From the NCBI GenBank assembly GCA_030639955.1, contig DAOWKH010000034.1:1-5013 (forward strand): 5,013 nt of DNA. Reading direction: 5' to 3'. Shown in pieces: positions 1-5,013 of this stretch. Origin of the DNA: Candidatus Omnitrophota bacterium (GTDB lineage: Bacteria > Omnitrophota > 4484-213). The notes under the pieces are model-generated. The model saw only the letters and a list, made by a program, of their open reading frames with translations, did not search any database and was not told the origin of the DNA. Position numbers and translations under genes: made by a program. Position 1 is the first letter of the stretch, and each line of letters starts with the position of its first letter.

Positions 1-684
1 CATTCCTGAACCATATTCCAATGGTCTTTTATCCTGCCAGATAATTTCTTCTGGGAGAGCATTTTCAAATGCCTTGCGCAAAATCCATTTTCCCCAGACT
101 TTACTCTTATATTTTCTTATTTTTAAATCAGCGGGTGTCTGCAAGGCAAAATCTATAATGTCTCTATCGATAAAAGGCTGAATTGTCTTAATCCCAGAAA
201 ATTTACCAATATTATTAGAGCTAAAGTTCATTTTTTCTGAAATCCTGCGAATATAACTTTCTAAATCACCTATATCTTTCATAAACGAATACCCTCCAAA
301 TAATTCATCGGCTCCATCACCAGTCATTACTTCATCTATGCCTAATTCTTTTGCCAAACTCAGTCCAAAATAAACAACTAAATCGTTAGGGATTGCCGGG
401 TCAAAAGATTTCAGTATTTTTATTACTTTAGGGATGCTTTCTATTGCTTCATCAATTTCTACCTTTCTAAAAATGTGTTTCATATTAAGTAGCTTTGCCA
501 GTGATTTTGAATAATGTATATCTTCTCCTTCAGATTCTAAACTTACTGTAATTGCTTTAATCTTAGAATTAAGACCGGCCAAAATAGACGAATCCAAGCC
601 GCCGGAAAAAAGCAGGCCGTCAGCTTTATTCCTTTTAACTACTCTCTCTAACTTTTCTTTTAAGTTCAGGGCTAACTCCTGCAT
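1..684 (-). CDS. Stand-alone asparagine synthase (glutamine-hydrolysing) C-terminal-type domain protein, 3' end cut by window edge
   Basis: The 228 visible codons encode an ATP-pyrophosphatase domain of the asparagine synthase / beta-lactam synthetase family, which adenylates a carboxylate and amidates it. SGGLDSS (residues 27-33) is the PP-loop that binds ATP. TGDGADELFGGY (121-132) is the family hallmark. The stretch IQPFIDRDIIDFAL (168-181) and the C-terminal LPEEIIWQDKRPLEYGSG (210-227) also fit. The N-terminal class II glutaminase domain of full AsnB enzymes is absent: the PP-loop begins 26 residues after the start, so the protein would need free ammonia or a partner glutaminase. I chose the ATG at 684 because an AGAGG ribosome site lies 4 bases upstream and the PP-loop follows at once. 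It overlaps the end of cobD by 13 bases, so it is probably the last known gene of the B12 operon. The substrate is unknown: it could be aspartate, a corrinoid carboxylate or something else. The domain call is secure; the role is not. Confidence 0.9.
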   Translation of the reverse strand, partial: MQELALNLKEKLERVVKRNKADGLLFSGGLDSSILAGLNSKIKAITVSLESEGEDIHYSKSLAKLLNMKHIFRKVEIDEAIESIPKVIKILKSFDPAIPNDLVVYFGLSLAKELGIDEVMTGDGADELFGGYSFMKDIGDLESYIRRISEKMNFSSNNIGKFSGIKTIQPFIDRDIIDFALQTPADLKIRKYKSKVWGKWILRKAFENALPEEIIWQDKRPLEYGSGM

Positions 685-1733
685 AATACCTCTTTCAATA
701 CGTTTATAAGTTTGTTATTTTCTTTATGAGTCCGCACAGCTACGCGAATATATTTTTCATTTAAATTTCTAAAATTACTGCAATCCCTGATAAGAATCCC
801 TTTTTTGATGAGTAATTCTTTTAAAGATTTTGAACTCATATCGGCAAGCTCTATTTTTATCAAAAGAAAATTTGTTACTGAAGAATATGGCTTTAATCCA
901 TCAATTTTGGCTATTTGTCTTGAAAGAAACCGTCTTTCTTTCTCTATTAGTTTATATGTCTTGTTGATATATTCTTCATCATTTAAGATTGTTTCTGCGG
1001 CTATTTGGGCTAAGGAGTTTGTGCTCCAGGGGAGCTGATATCGTTTCAACTTATTGATAACCTCTTTATGGGCAATGAGATATCCTATTCTTAAGCCCGG
1101 CAGGGCAAAGAACTTGGTAAATGTCCGCAGTACAACTATTTTTCTGTTTTTTACAGCCCTCCAAATTAAGCTATAATCCTTCTGGTTTGGTAAAAAATCC
1201 ATAAATGCCTCATCAATAATGAGTAATTTATTGGGTAATTTTTCTATCGTCTTCTGCTCTTGCAGGAGAAGATTGCCGGTGGGATTATTAGGATTACAGA
1301 GAAAGAGGATGTCTGCTTTGCTCTGCCCTTGTGCACTGAACCTAAAACCATTTTTTTCTTTAAGTTTTAAAAATCGAATTTTACTCTCTATGCTTTTTGC
1401 TGCGCGCTCATATTCTGAAAAGGTAGGTGCAGGTATAAGTGTGGTTTTGGGCTTGAAGCAAGACATAATAAGGTAAATAAGCTCGGTAGAACCATTGCTA
1501 ACAAGAATATTCTGCTTATTTATCCCCCAGTATTTAGCAATTTTTGGGGTAATATTGCTTGCTTTGGAATCAGGATAATGCAGAATTTTATCAAAATTCT
1601 TATAAATAGTTCTTTTTACGCTCTGTGGCAATCCTAAAGGATTAATATTTGCGCTAAAATCGATTACTTCTTTTTTATATTTACGCTTAATTTCATACAG
1701 ATTTCCACCGTGAGAAAATCTCAGATTATCCAT
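672..1733 (-). CDS. cobD: L-threonine-O-3-phosphate decarboxylase (PLP-dependent, CobD)
   Basis: A 353-residue fold-type I PLP enzyme, close to the usual length of the CobD/HisC group. It should convert L-threonine phosphate to (R)-1-amino-2-propanol O-2-phosphate, the linker that CbiB attaches to the corrin ring. The N-terminal FSHGGN (residues 6-11) followed by DFSANINPLG (25-34) is typical of CobD and separates it from histidinol-phosphate aminotransferase (HisC). Other landmarks are SNGSTELIY (79-87, cofactor phosphate region), NPNNPTG (147-153), DEAFMDF (174-180, Asp to the pyridine nitrogen), TFTKFFALPGLRIGY (204-218) with Lys207 as the likely Schiff-base lysine, and IRVAVRT (329-335) with the C-terminal substrate-carboxylate arginine. 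The ATG at 1733 lies inside the end of cbiB (13-base overlap), with AGGGG about 10 bases upstream. Placement directly after cbiB, whose substrate it makes, strongly supports the assignment. In Pseudomonas nomenclature this gene is cobC. Confidence 0.92.
   Translation of the reverse strand: MDNLRFSHGGNLYEIKRKYKKEVIDFSANINPLGLPQSVKRTIYKNFDKILHYPDSKASNITPKIAKYWGINKQNILVSNGSTELIYLIMSCFKPKTTLIPAPTFSEYERAAKSIESKIRFLKLKEKNGFRFSAQGQSKADILFLCNPNNPTGNLLLQEQKTIEKLPNKLLIIDEAFMDFLPNQKDYSLIWRAVKNRKIVVLRTFTKFFALPGLRIGYLIAHKEVINKLKRYQLPWSTNSLAQIAAETILNDEEYINKTYKLIEKERRFLSRQIAKIDGLKPYSSVTNFLLIKIELADMSSKSLKELLIKKGILIRDCSNFRNLNEKYIRVAVRTHKENNKLINVLKEVLCRS
689..695 (-). promoter_or_regulatory. Ribosome binding site of the asparagine-synthase-like gene
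   Basis: On the minus strand AAAGAGG sits 4 bases before the ATG at 684, inside the last codons of cobD. It supports this start and indicates translation coupled to cobD. Confidence 0.6.
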
Positions 1734-2659
1734 CTAACTGCTACCCCTATAATAATCATTAAAATTGAACTTCCTAAACTAATCGCTAATGCTTCATTTA
1801 TAAAAGAGGGCTGTATAACTCTTTTCTCTTCACCAAGATATGGCTTTACAGAAAGTTTCCCTTGGTAAGACCAAACGCCTCCTAAGCTTATTCCCAAAGC
1901 ACCGGCCATAGCGGCTTCTGATATTCCGCTGTTTGGAGAAAAGTGTTTGCGACCATCTTTCAACATTGTCTTAAATGGTTCTTTAAAACTTTTTTTGTTA
2001 AATAGCGAAGAAACCGCTATTAAAAATCCGCAAATCCGCGCCGGAATAAAATTAACCAAATCATCTAACCTGGCAGAAAACCAGCCAAAATGAAGATACT
2101 TTTCATTTTTATACCCCACCATCGAATCAAGGGTGTTTATGCTCTTGTAAGCTATAGCCAAGACGGGTCCCCCTAAAATCAGACAAAAAAGAGGTGCTAT
2201 AATACCATCATTGGTGTTCTCGGCAACGCTTTCTATTGTAGCCACTATTGTTCTGTCTTTACTTAAATTTTGCGTATCTCTGCCGATAATTTTGGAAAGT
2301 TGTCTTCGAGCTCCGATAATAGAGCTATTTTCTATTTCTTTCAAAATTGCCTTTGTTTTAATTCGTAAATCCTTTATTGAGAGAGCAGTGTAACTTAAAT
2401 AGACCCAGGCTAAATTTCCCAGGAAGGGATTTAGCTTTCCTGCAAGTGCTATAAATAAATAGGCAAAATAGGTGCTTATTCCTACTACCGCCAAAGTCAA
2501 TATTACTCCCTTTATTCGTTCTGTCCATTTGCCCCCACTCCCCCTCAATCTATTATCCAAGAAACTTATCAATCTACCCATCCCTCTTACCGGATGCGGA
2601 AGCCATTCTGGATCACCGAAAATCAAATCAGCAATATAAGAAGAGATTAGTAACAACAT
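1721..2659 (-). CDS. cbiB: Adenosylcobinamide-phosphate synthase (CbiB), membrane protein
   Basis: A 312-residue membrane protein, close to the roughly 320 residues usual for CbiB (named CobD in Pseudomonas). It joins aminopropanol phosphate to the propionate side chain of adenosylcobyric acid. Visible family blocks are IFGDPEWLPHPVRGMGRLI (residues 13-31), ESVAENTNDGIIAPLF (143-158), KSINTLDSMVGY (172-183), ARLDDLVNFIPARI (196-209) and SPNSGISEAAMAGALG (241-256). Hydrophobic segments near residues 50-72, 78-93, 154-171, 207-220 and 295-311 look membrane-spanning. The ATG at 2659 puts the first conserved block where the family has it, and no alternative start codon lies in the few codons just upstream. 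I see no clear ribosome site (the sequence just before it is T-rich), so translation probably relies on coupling to cobS, which it overlaps by 13 bases. It overlaps cobD by another 13. Confidence 0.95.
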   Translation of the reverse strand: MLLLISSYIADLIFGDPEWLPHPVRGMGRLISFLDNRLRGSGGKWTERIKGVILTLAVVGISTYFAYLFIALAGKLNPFLGNLAWVYLSYTALSIKDLRIKTKAILKEIENSSIIGARRQLSKIIGRDTQNLSKDRTIVATIESVAENTNDGIIAPLFCLILGGPVLAIAYKSINTLDSMVGYKNEKYLHFGWFSARLDDLVNFIPARICGFLIAVSSLFNKKSFKEPFKTMLKDGRKHFSPNSGISEAAMAGALGISLGGVWSYQGKLSVKPYLGEEKRVIQPSFINEALAISLGSSILMIIIGVAVRWII

Positions 2660-3378
2660 AGCGCAAAAAAGAGCATCCCTGCCTCTGCAATCTCACTCGT
2701 TGCCCCGATTGTATCGCCGGTCATTCCGTCAATCTTTTTCTTTGCATAACTTATAAATAAAAATACCGGAATTATAGAAAGAATAAATAAGATAAACCCT
2801 GTTATTTTCATTAATAATAGAGAAATAACCAGAGTAAATAAACCCCCGATAAGAACTTCTTTCTTGCCAACATATTTTATAAAATACTTTGCTTTTCCTT
2901 CTTTGCGGGCGTAGTTAGAGACATAGCACGCTAAAACCAGAGACCACCTTGCAAATACGGTCATCATAATCAATGACTTCCAAAGAATATTTTGGGGGAT
3001 ATTTACTATTAAAGTAAATTTAAAAAGCAAAAGGCACACTATCCCAATCACCCCCATTACACCAATCCGGCTATCTCGCATTATATTCAGTATTTTTTCT
3101 TTGGGGTTTCTGCCATAGAATCCATCGCAGGTATCGGCAAACCCATCCAGGTGAATCCCGCCGGTTATAATAATAGATGCTATTAATATAACCGCACCCC
3201 TGACTAAATTTGGCAAAAAACTAAACAGGGAGGCAGTTGCAGCTAATAAAAGACCGAGCAACATCCCAATTAGAGGAAAATATAGCAGAGATTTTCCAAA
3301 ATCTTCCTGTTTTATTTCTCTCCGAATCCTTATTGGCAGAATAGTTAAAAATTGTAGGGCAATCAAAAATCTTTTCAT
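2647..3378 (-). CDS. cobS: Adenosylcobinamide-GDP ribazoletransferase (cobalamin synthase, CobS)
   Basis: A 243-residue polytopic membrane enzyme, normal length for CobS. It joins adenosylcobinamide-GDP (from CobU) to alpha-ribazole (phosphate) (from CobT), the joining step of B12 assembly. The start MKRFLIALQFLTILPI (1-16) is the classic CobS N-terminus. GGIHLDGFADTCDGFYG (73-89) holds the acidic, probably metal-binding motif, followed by RDSRIGVMGVIG (101-112) and DGMTGDTIGATSEI (217-230). Hydrophobic stretches near 32-55, 60-75, 107-126, 132-152, 174-191 and 193-210 are likely membrane helices. The ATG at 3378 overlaps the TGA of cobT (ATGA, 4 bases). An AGAGG sequence lies only 1 base before the ATG, too close for a good ribosome site, so start-stop coupling with cobT probably drives translation. 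No key motif is missing. Confidence 0.95.
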   Translation of the reverse strand: MKRFLIALQFLTILPIRIRREIKQEDFGKSLLYFPLIGMLLGLLLAATASLFSFLPNLVRGAVILIASIIITGGIHLDGFADTCDGFYGRNPKEKILNIMRDSRIGVMGVIGIVCLLLFKFTLIVNIPQNILWKSLIMMTVFARWSLVLACYVSNYARKEGKAKYFIKYVGKKEVLIGGLFTLVISLLLMKITGFILFILSIIPVFLFISYAKKKIDGMTGDTIGATSEIAEAGMLFFALCCY

Positions 3379-4448
3379 ACCTCTACTTTTTCAGAAACTC
3401 CGGCATCCTGAAAAGTGGACATCTCGGTTAAAATTTTAACGCTGGCTTCAGTAATGCTTATTCCCAAAGCGGCGCCGGTTCCCTCTCCGAGACGCAGGTC
3501 TAAATCTAAAAGGGGCTTAAGTCCGATATAATCAAGAATAATTTTGTGACCCTTCTCTACCGAGCAATGAGCGGCAATTATATAATCTTTTACCTTTGGC
3601 TCTAAACGGTAAGCGATTAATGCAGCCGCTCCGGAAATAAATCCATCTATTACCACCGGAATTCTCTTTGCAGATGCCCCTAAAATTATTCCTGCAAGTC
3701 CTCCTATCTCAAATCCACCTACTTTAGACAGAACATCTATTGCGTCTTTTGAATTGGGCCTATTTATCTTGATAGCTTTTTTGATAACTTCTGCCTTGTG
3801 CGCAAAAGCCCCATCGTCTATACCTGTACCTCTACCCGTAAGAGCTTCAACTGCTTCACCTGTTATAGCAGCAGCTATAGCACTGGAAGATGTCGTATTC
3901 CCAATTCCCATATCCCCTGTTCCGACTATGTCTATACCCCTTTCAAATTCTTCTTCAAATACCTCTATGCCATTTTCGATAGATTTCATAGCTTCCTCTT
4001 TAGTCATTGCAGATCCTTTTGCCATATTTTTTGTCCCATAATTTACTTTTTTATCTCTAAAACTTTGCGATTTGCGATTTGCGATTTGCGATTTGCCAAC
4101 AACACCCATATCAACAATAACAACCCTGGCACCTATATGATTAGCCAATACATTAATTCCAGCGCCGCCTTTTATAAAATTATAAATCATCTGAGCTGTT
4201 ACTTCTGGGGGATATGCGCTTACTCCTTCTTCTGTAATACCGTGGTCTCCGGCCATAGTGAATATAACCTTATCTTTGATCGCAGGATTTTCATTTCTTG
4301 TAATCTCTACGAGTTGTTTGGCAAGTTCTTCTAAGCGTCCAAGACTCCCTTGCGGCTTGGTAAGATTATCCAATCGCTTTTGGGTCTTCTCTGCCAAAGA
4401 ATAATCTATCTTTTCAATTGTTTCTATCGTCTTTCTTATTTTGTTCAT
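3375..4448 (-). CDS. cobT: Nicotinate-nucleotide--dimethylbenzimidazole phosphoribosyltransferase (CobT)
   Basis: This 357-residue cytosolic enzyme transfers ribose phosphate from nicotinate mononucleotide to 5,6-dimethylbenzimidazole or a similar base, giving alpha-ribazole phosphate for CobS. Family motifs in order are LTKPQGSLGRLE (29-40), MAGDHGITEEGVSAYP (65-80), GGAGINVLA (94-102), YGTKNMAKGSAMT (137-149), GTGDMGIGNTTSSSA (176-190), GRGTGIDD (205-212), VIDGFISGAAAL (266-277) and RLGEGTGAALG (319-329). Glu322 in the last motif matches the catalytic Glu317 of the Salmonella enzyme. The length is normal, within a few residues of the family. Residues 119-128 (KSQIANRKSQ) are unusual: they come from a 7-base tandem repeat and replace a variable loop between VDMGV and the YGT motif. 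A strong AAGGAGAG ribosome site supports the ATG at 4448. It is the first gene after the foldback element that separates it from cobU. Confidence 0.96.
   Translation of the reverse strand: MNKIRKTIETIEKIDYSLAEKTQKRLDNLTKPQGSLGRLEELAKQLVEITRNENPAIKDKVIFTMAGDHGITEEGVSAYPPEVTAQMIYNFIKGGAGINVLANHIGARVVIVDMGVVGKSQIANRKSQSFRDKKVNYGTKNMAKGSAMTKEEAMKSIENGIEVFEEEFERGIDIVGTGDMGIGNTTSSSAIAAAITGEAVEALTGRGTGIDDGAFAHKAEVIKKAIKINRPNSKDAIDVLSKVGGFEIGGLAGIILGASAKRIPVVIDGFISGAAALIAYRLEPKVKDYIIAAHCSVEKGHKIILDYIGLKPLLDLDLRLGEGTGAALGISITEASVKILTEMSTFQDAGVSEKVEV
4064..4098. repeat. Heptanucleotide tandem repeat inside cobT
   Basis: Plus-strand unit TTTGCGA is repeated four times exactly (4064-4091), followed by one copy with a single change, TTTGCCA (4092-4098). 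On the coding strand it encodes GKSQIANRKSQ. Seven bases times three equals seven codons, so three units encode KSQIANR and the array stays open in this frame. The segment falls in a variable loop of CobT, not in a catalytic motif. Confidence 0.9.
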
Positions 4449-4450
4449 TT

Positions 4451-4458
4451 CTCTCCTT
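4451..4458 (-). promoter_or_regulatory. Ribosome binding site of cobT
   Basis: AAGGAGAG on the minus strand, 2 bases before the ATG at 4448 (4 bases counted from the GGAG core). It is the best ribosome site in the window, which fits cobT needing independent initiation because the foldback element separates it from cobU. Confidence 0.75.
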
Positions 4459-4462
4459 TAAA

Positions 4463-4490
4463 ATTTTGCATTTTACATTTTGAATTTTTA
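4463..4490. repeat. Degenerate AT-rich heptamer array
   Basis: Four consecutive 7-base units read on the plus strand: ATTTTGC, ATTTTAC, ATTTTGA, ATTTTTA. They share ATTTT followed by two variable bases. The array sits between the cobT ribosome site and the left end of the foldback element, and its last base is also the first base of the element's inverted repeat. Low complexity makes chance partly possible, but the period is regular. Confidence 0.55.
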
Positions 4491-4505
4491 ACAGGACTTT
4501 TGCAA
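4490..4505 (+). repeat. Left terminal inverted repeat of foldback element
   Basis: AACAGGACTTTTGCAA, an exact reverse complement of the sequence at 4744-4759. Symmetry stops abruptly inside the element after these 16 bases. Confidence 0.85.
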
Positions 4506-4621
4506 TTTTCTCTAAATTTTTGTTTAATTAAAAGGAGTTTTGTGTTTTGAGCGAACATTGGTTTTTTTAGCTAAAGTCAAGTTGAGGCAGGAAATACAAA
4601 AATCATGTTTGAGACCGCCGA

Positions 4622-4643
4622 TGTCCCGAAACGTTTCGGGACA
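4622..4643. repeat. Central perfect palindrome of foldback element
   Basis: A 22-base perfect palindrome with half-site TGTCCCGAAAC and no spacer. It forms the tip of the mirrored arms, so it is best read as the apex of the foldback structure and not as a protein operator. No T-run follows it in either direction, so it is not a standard terminator. Confidence 0.85.
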
Positions 4644-4732
4644 GAGACGGGCGAGTTTGATTTTTGCCTGCCGAGACGCAGATTTTAGCGTAAATAAAAA
4701 ACCACGAGAGCGAGGAATGCAAAACTCCCCTC

Positions 4733-5013
4733 TCACTGAATTTTTGCAAAAGTCCTGTTTTTAATTTTTATTGGTATACCTGCTTGCATAAAAATAACCT
4801 CATCTGCTTCTTTTGCGAACATTTGATTTGCTAATCCAAGTATATCCCGGAATCTCCTTGCCAAAGGATTATCAGGAACTATACCGCCCCCTACTTCATT
4901 TGATGCTAAGTTTGTAAAGAGATTAACCTTTAGTAGCGTGCTAATAAGTTTTTTTATCCTCCTTTTTATTTCCTTATCCTTCAAATTATCTGCTAAGAGA
5001 TTGGAAACCAGCA
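4733..5013 (-). CDS. cobU: Adenosylcobinamide kinase / adenosylcobinamide-phosphate guanylyltransferase (CobU), 5' part outside window, C-terminus altered
   Basis: The 92 visible codons are the C-terminal half of CobU (about 180 residues in full), which phosphorylates adenosylcobinamide and transfers GMP to give adenosylcobinamide-GDP for CobS. The window opens in LVSNLLAD, the family's 'LTLWVSNLL' region, followed by the hallmark ASNEVGGGIVPDNPLARRF (visible residues 36-54), RDILGLANQMFA (55-66) and ADEVIFMQAGIPIKIK (69-84). The nucleotide-binding N-terminus lies beyond 5013. The frame is open to the window edge, so the TTG at 4984 is an internal Leu codon and not the start. Family members normally end just after GIPIKIK. 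Here the frame runs into the foldback element, which adds NRTFAKIQ and the TGA. The core looks intact, so activity is probably kept. Confidence 0.92.
   Translation of the reverse strand, partial: LVSNLLADNLKDKEIKRRIKKLISTLLKVNLFTNLASNEVGGGIVPDNPLARRFRDILGLANQMFAKEADEVIFMQAGIPIKIKNRTFAKIQ
4744..4759 (-). repeat. Right terminal inverted repeat of foldback element
   Basis: TTGCAAAAGTCCTGTT on the plus strand, an exact mirror of 4490-4505. Read on the minus strand it is in frame with cobU and encodes the start of that gene's extra tail (NRTFA). Confidence 0.85.

Larger units (their letters stand above)
4490..4759. mobile_element. Foldback / MITE-like element, non-coding, 270 bases
   Basis: The element has perfect 16-base terminal inverted repeats (4490-4505 and 4744-4759) and a perfect 22-base palindrome at its centre (4622-4643). 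Between them, matching blocks occur in mirrored order in both arms: 4534-4542 with 4720-4728, 4559-4567 with 4696-4704, 4586-4591 with 4667-4672 and 4597-4605 with 4658-4666. The whole unit is therefore one long imperfect palindrome, and its RNA or single-stranded DNA would fold into an extended hairpin. It has no transposase and no convincing gene. Its centre is visibly richer in G and C than the flanks. It fills almost all of the 284-base gap between cobU and cobT and runs 27 bases into the cobU reading frame. A non-autonomous transposable element moved in trans is the likeliest reading; a REP-like or RNA-hairpin repeat is the alternative. Confidence 0.75.

Noticed and set aside
805..1476. 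Plus-strand open frames opposite cobD (805-1038 and 1219-1476)
   Set aside because: They are antisense shadows of cobD with no motif and no ribosome site.
672..1733. Reading this gene as histidinol-phosphate aminotransferase (hisC)
   Set aside because: The HGGN N-terminus, the DFSANINPLG motif and the position directly behind cbiB favour threonine-phosphate decarboxylase; no his genes are nearby.
4064..4098. CRISPR array or frameshift in cobT
   Set aside because: Units are only 7 bases with no spacers, and cobT continues in the correct frame with all motifs on both sides.
3798..4334. 178-codon plus-strand open frame opposite cobT
   Set aside because: It is antisense to a complete, well conserved cobT. 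The translation is low-complexity and Cys/Phe/Ser/Tyr-rich. Its length is helped by the heptamer array, which has no stop in any frame.
4622..4643. Intrinsic terminator or repressor operator
   Set aside because: No T-run follows in either direction, and the palindrome is the apex of a much longer mirrored structure.
4449..4732. B12 riboswitch or promoter before cobT
   Set aside because: I could not find a B12-box-like conserved segment or a convincing -35/-10 pair; the gap is accounted for by repeats. Any riboswitch would be upstream of cobU, outside the window.
4524..4736. Small minus-strand open frame of 70 codons in the cobU-cobT gap
   Set aside because: It lies wholly within the foldback element. 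Its counterpart frame on the other strand is open because of the mirrored sequence; there is no good ribosome site and no recognisable domain.
4540..4764. Small plus-strand open frame of 74 codons in the same gap
   Set aside because: It reads through the palindrome and the right inverted repeat into the end of cobU on the opposite strand. It is a by-product of the repeat, not a gene.
4733..4984. TTG at 4984 as the start of a small separate gene
   Set aside because: The frame stays open to 5013 and the upstream residues LVSNLLADN match the interior of CobU, so the gene simply continues beyond the window.

Overview
The window is AT-rich bacterial DNA. It carries a tightly packed cobalamin (vitamin B12) gene cluster, with every gene on the minus strand, so transcription runs from high to low coordinates. 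In that direction the order is cobU (C-terminal part only, cut by the window end), cobT, cobS, cbiB, cobD and a stand-alone asparagine-synthase-domain gene (its 3' end cut by the window start). The proteins are rich in Lys/Ile, and short period-7 repeats and a foldback element lie among the genes. This would fit an uncultured, probably anaerobic bacterium, for instance from a candidate phylum such as Omnitrophota. That placement is an impression from style, not something the window proves.

Functionally the five named genes cover the late 'nucleotide loop assembly' half of B12 synthesis. CobD decarboxylates threonine phosphate to (R)-1-amino-2-propanol phosphate. CbiB joins that product to adenosylcobyric acid. 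CobU phosphorylates and guanylylates the resulting adenosylcobinamide (phosphate). CobT makes alpha-ribazole phosphate from dimethylbenzimidazole and nicotinate mononucleotide. CobS joins the two halves at the membrane. No phosphatase (cobC), amidase (cbiP/cbiA) or adenosyltransferase gene is visible here, and no B12 riboswitch lies in the window; if there is one it would be upstream of position 5013.

Region by region: 1-684 asparagine-synthase-like gene; 672-1733 cobD; 1721-2659 cbiB; 2647-3378 cobS; 3375-4448 cobT; 4449-4732 the only gap, filled almost entirely by repeats; 4733-5013 end of cobU. The four junctions from cobT to the asparagine-synthase-like gene overlap by 4, 13, 13 and 13 bases, which implies one translationally coupled operon.

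The unusual content is in the gap and in cobT. A 270-base foldback (MITE-like) element with perfect 16-base terminal inverted repeats and a 22-base central palindrome (4490-4759) separates cobU from cobT and supplies the last eight codons and the stop of cobU. Next to it is an AT-rich array of 7-base units (4463-4490). A second, different 7-base array (4064-4098) lies inside cobT and encodes an atypical loop.
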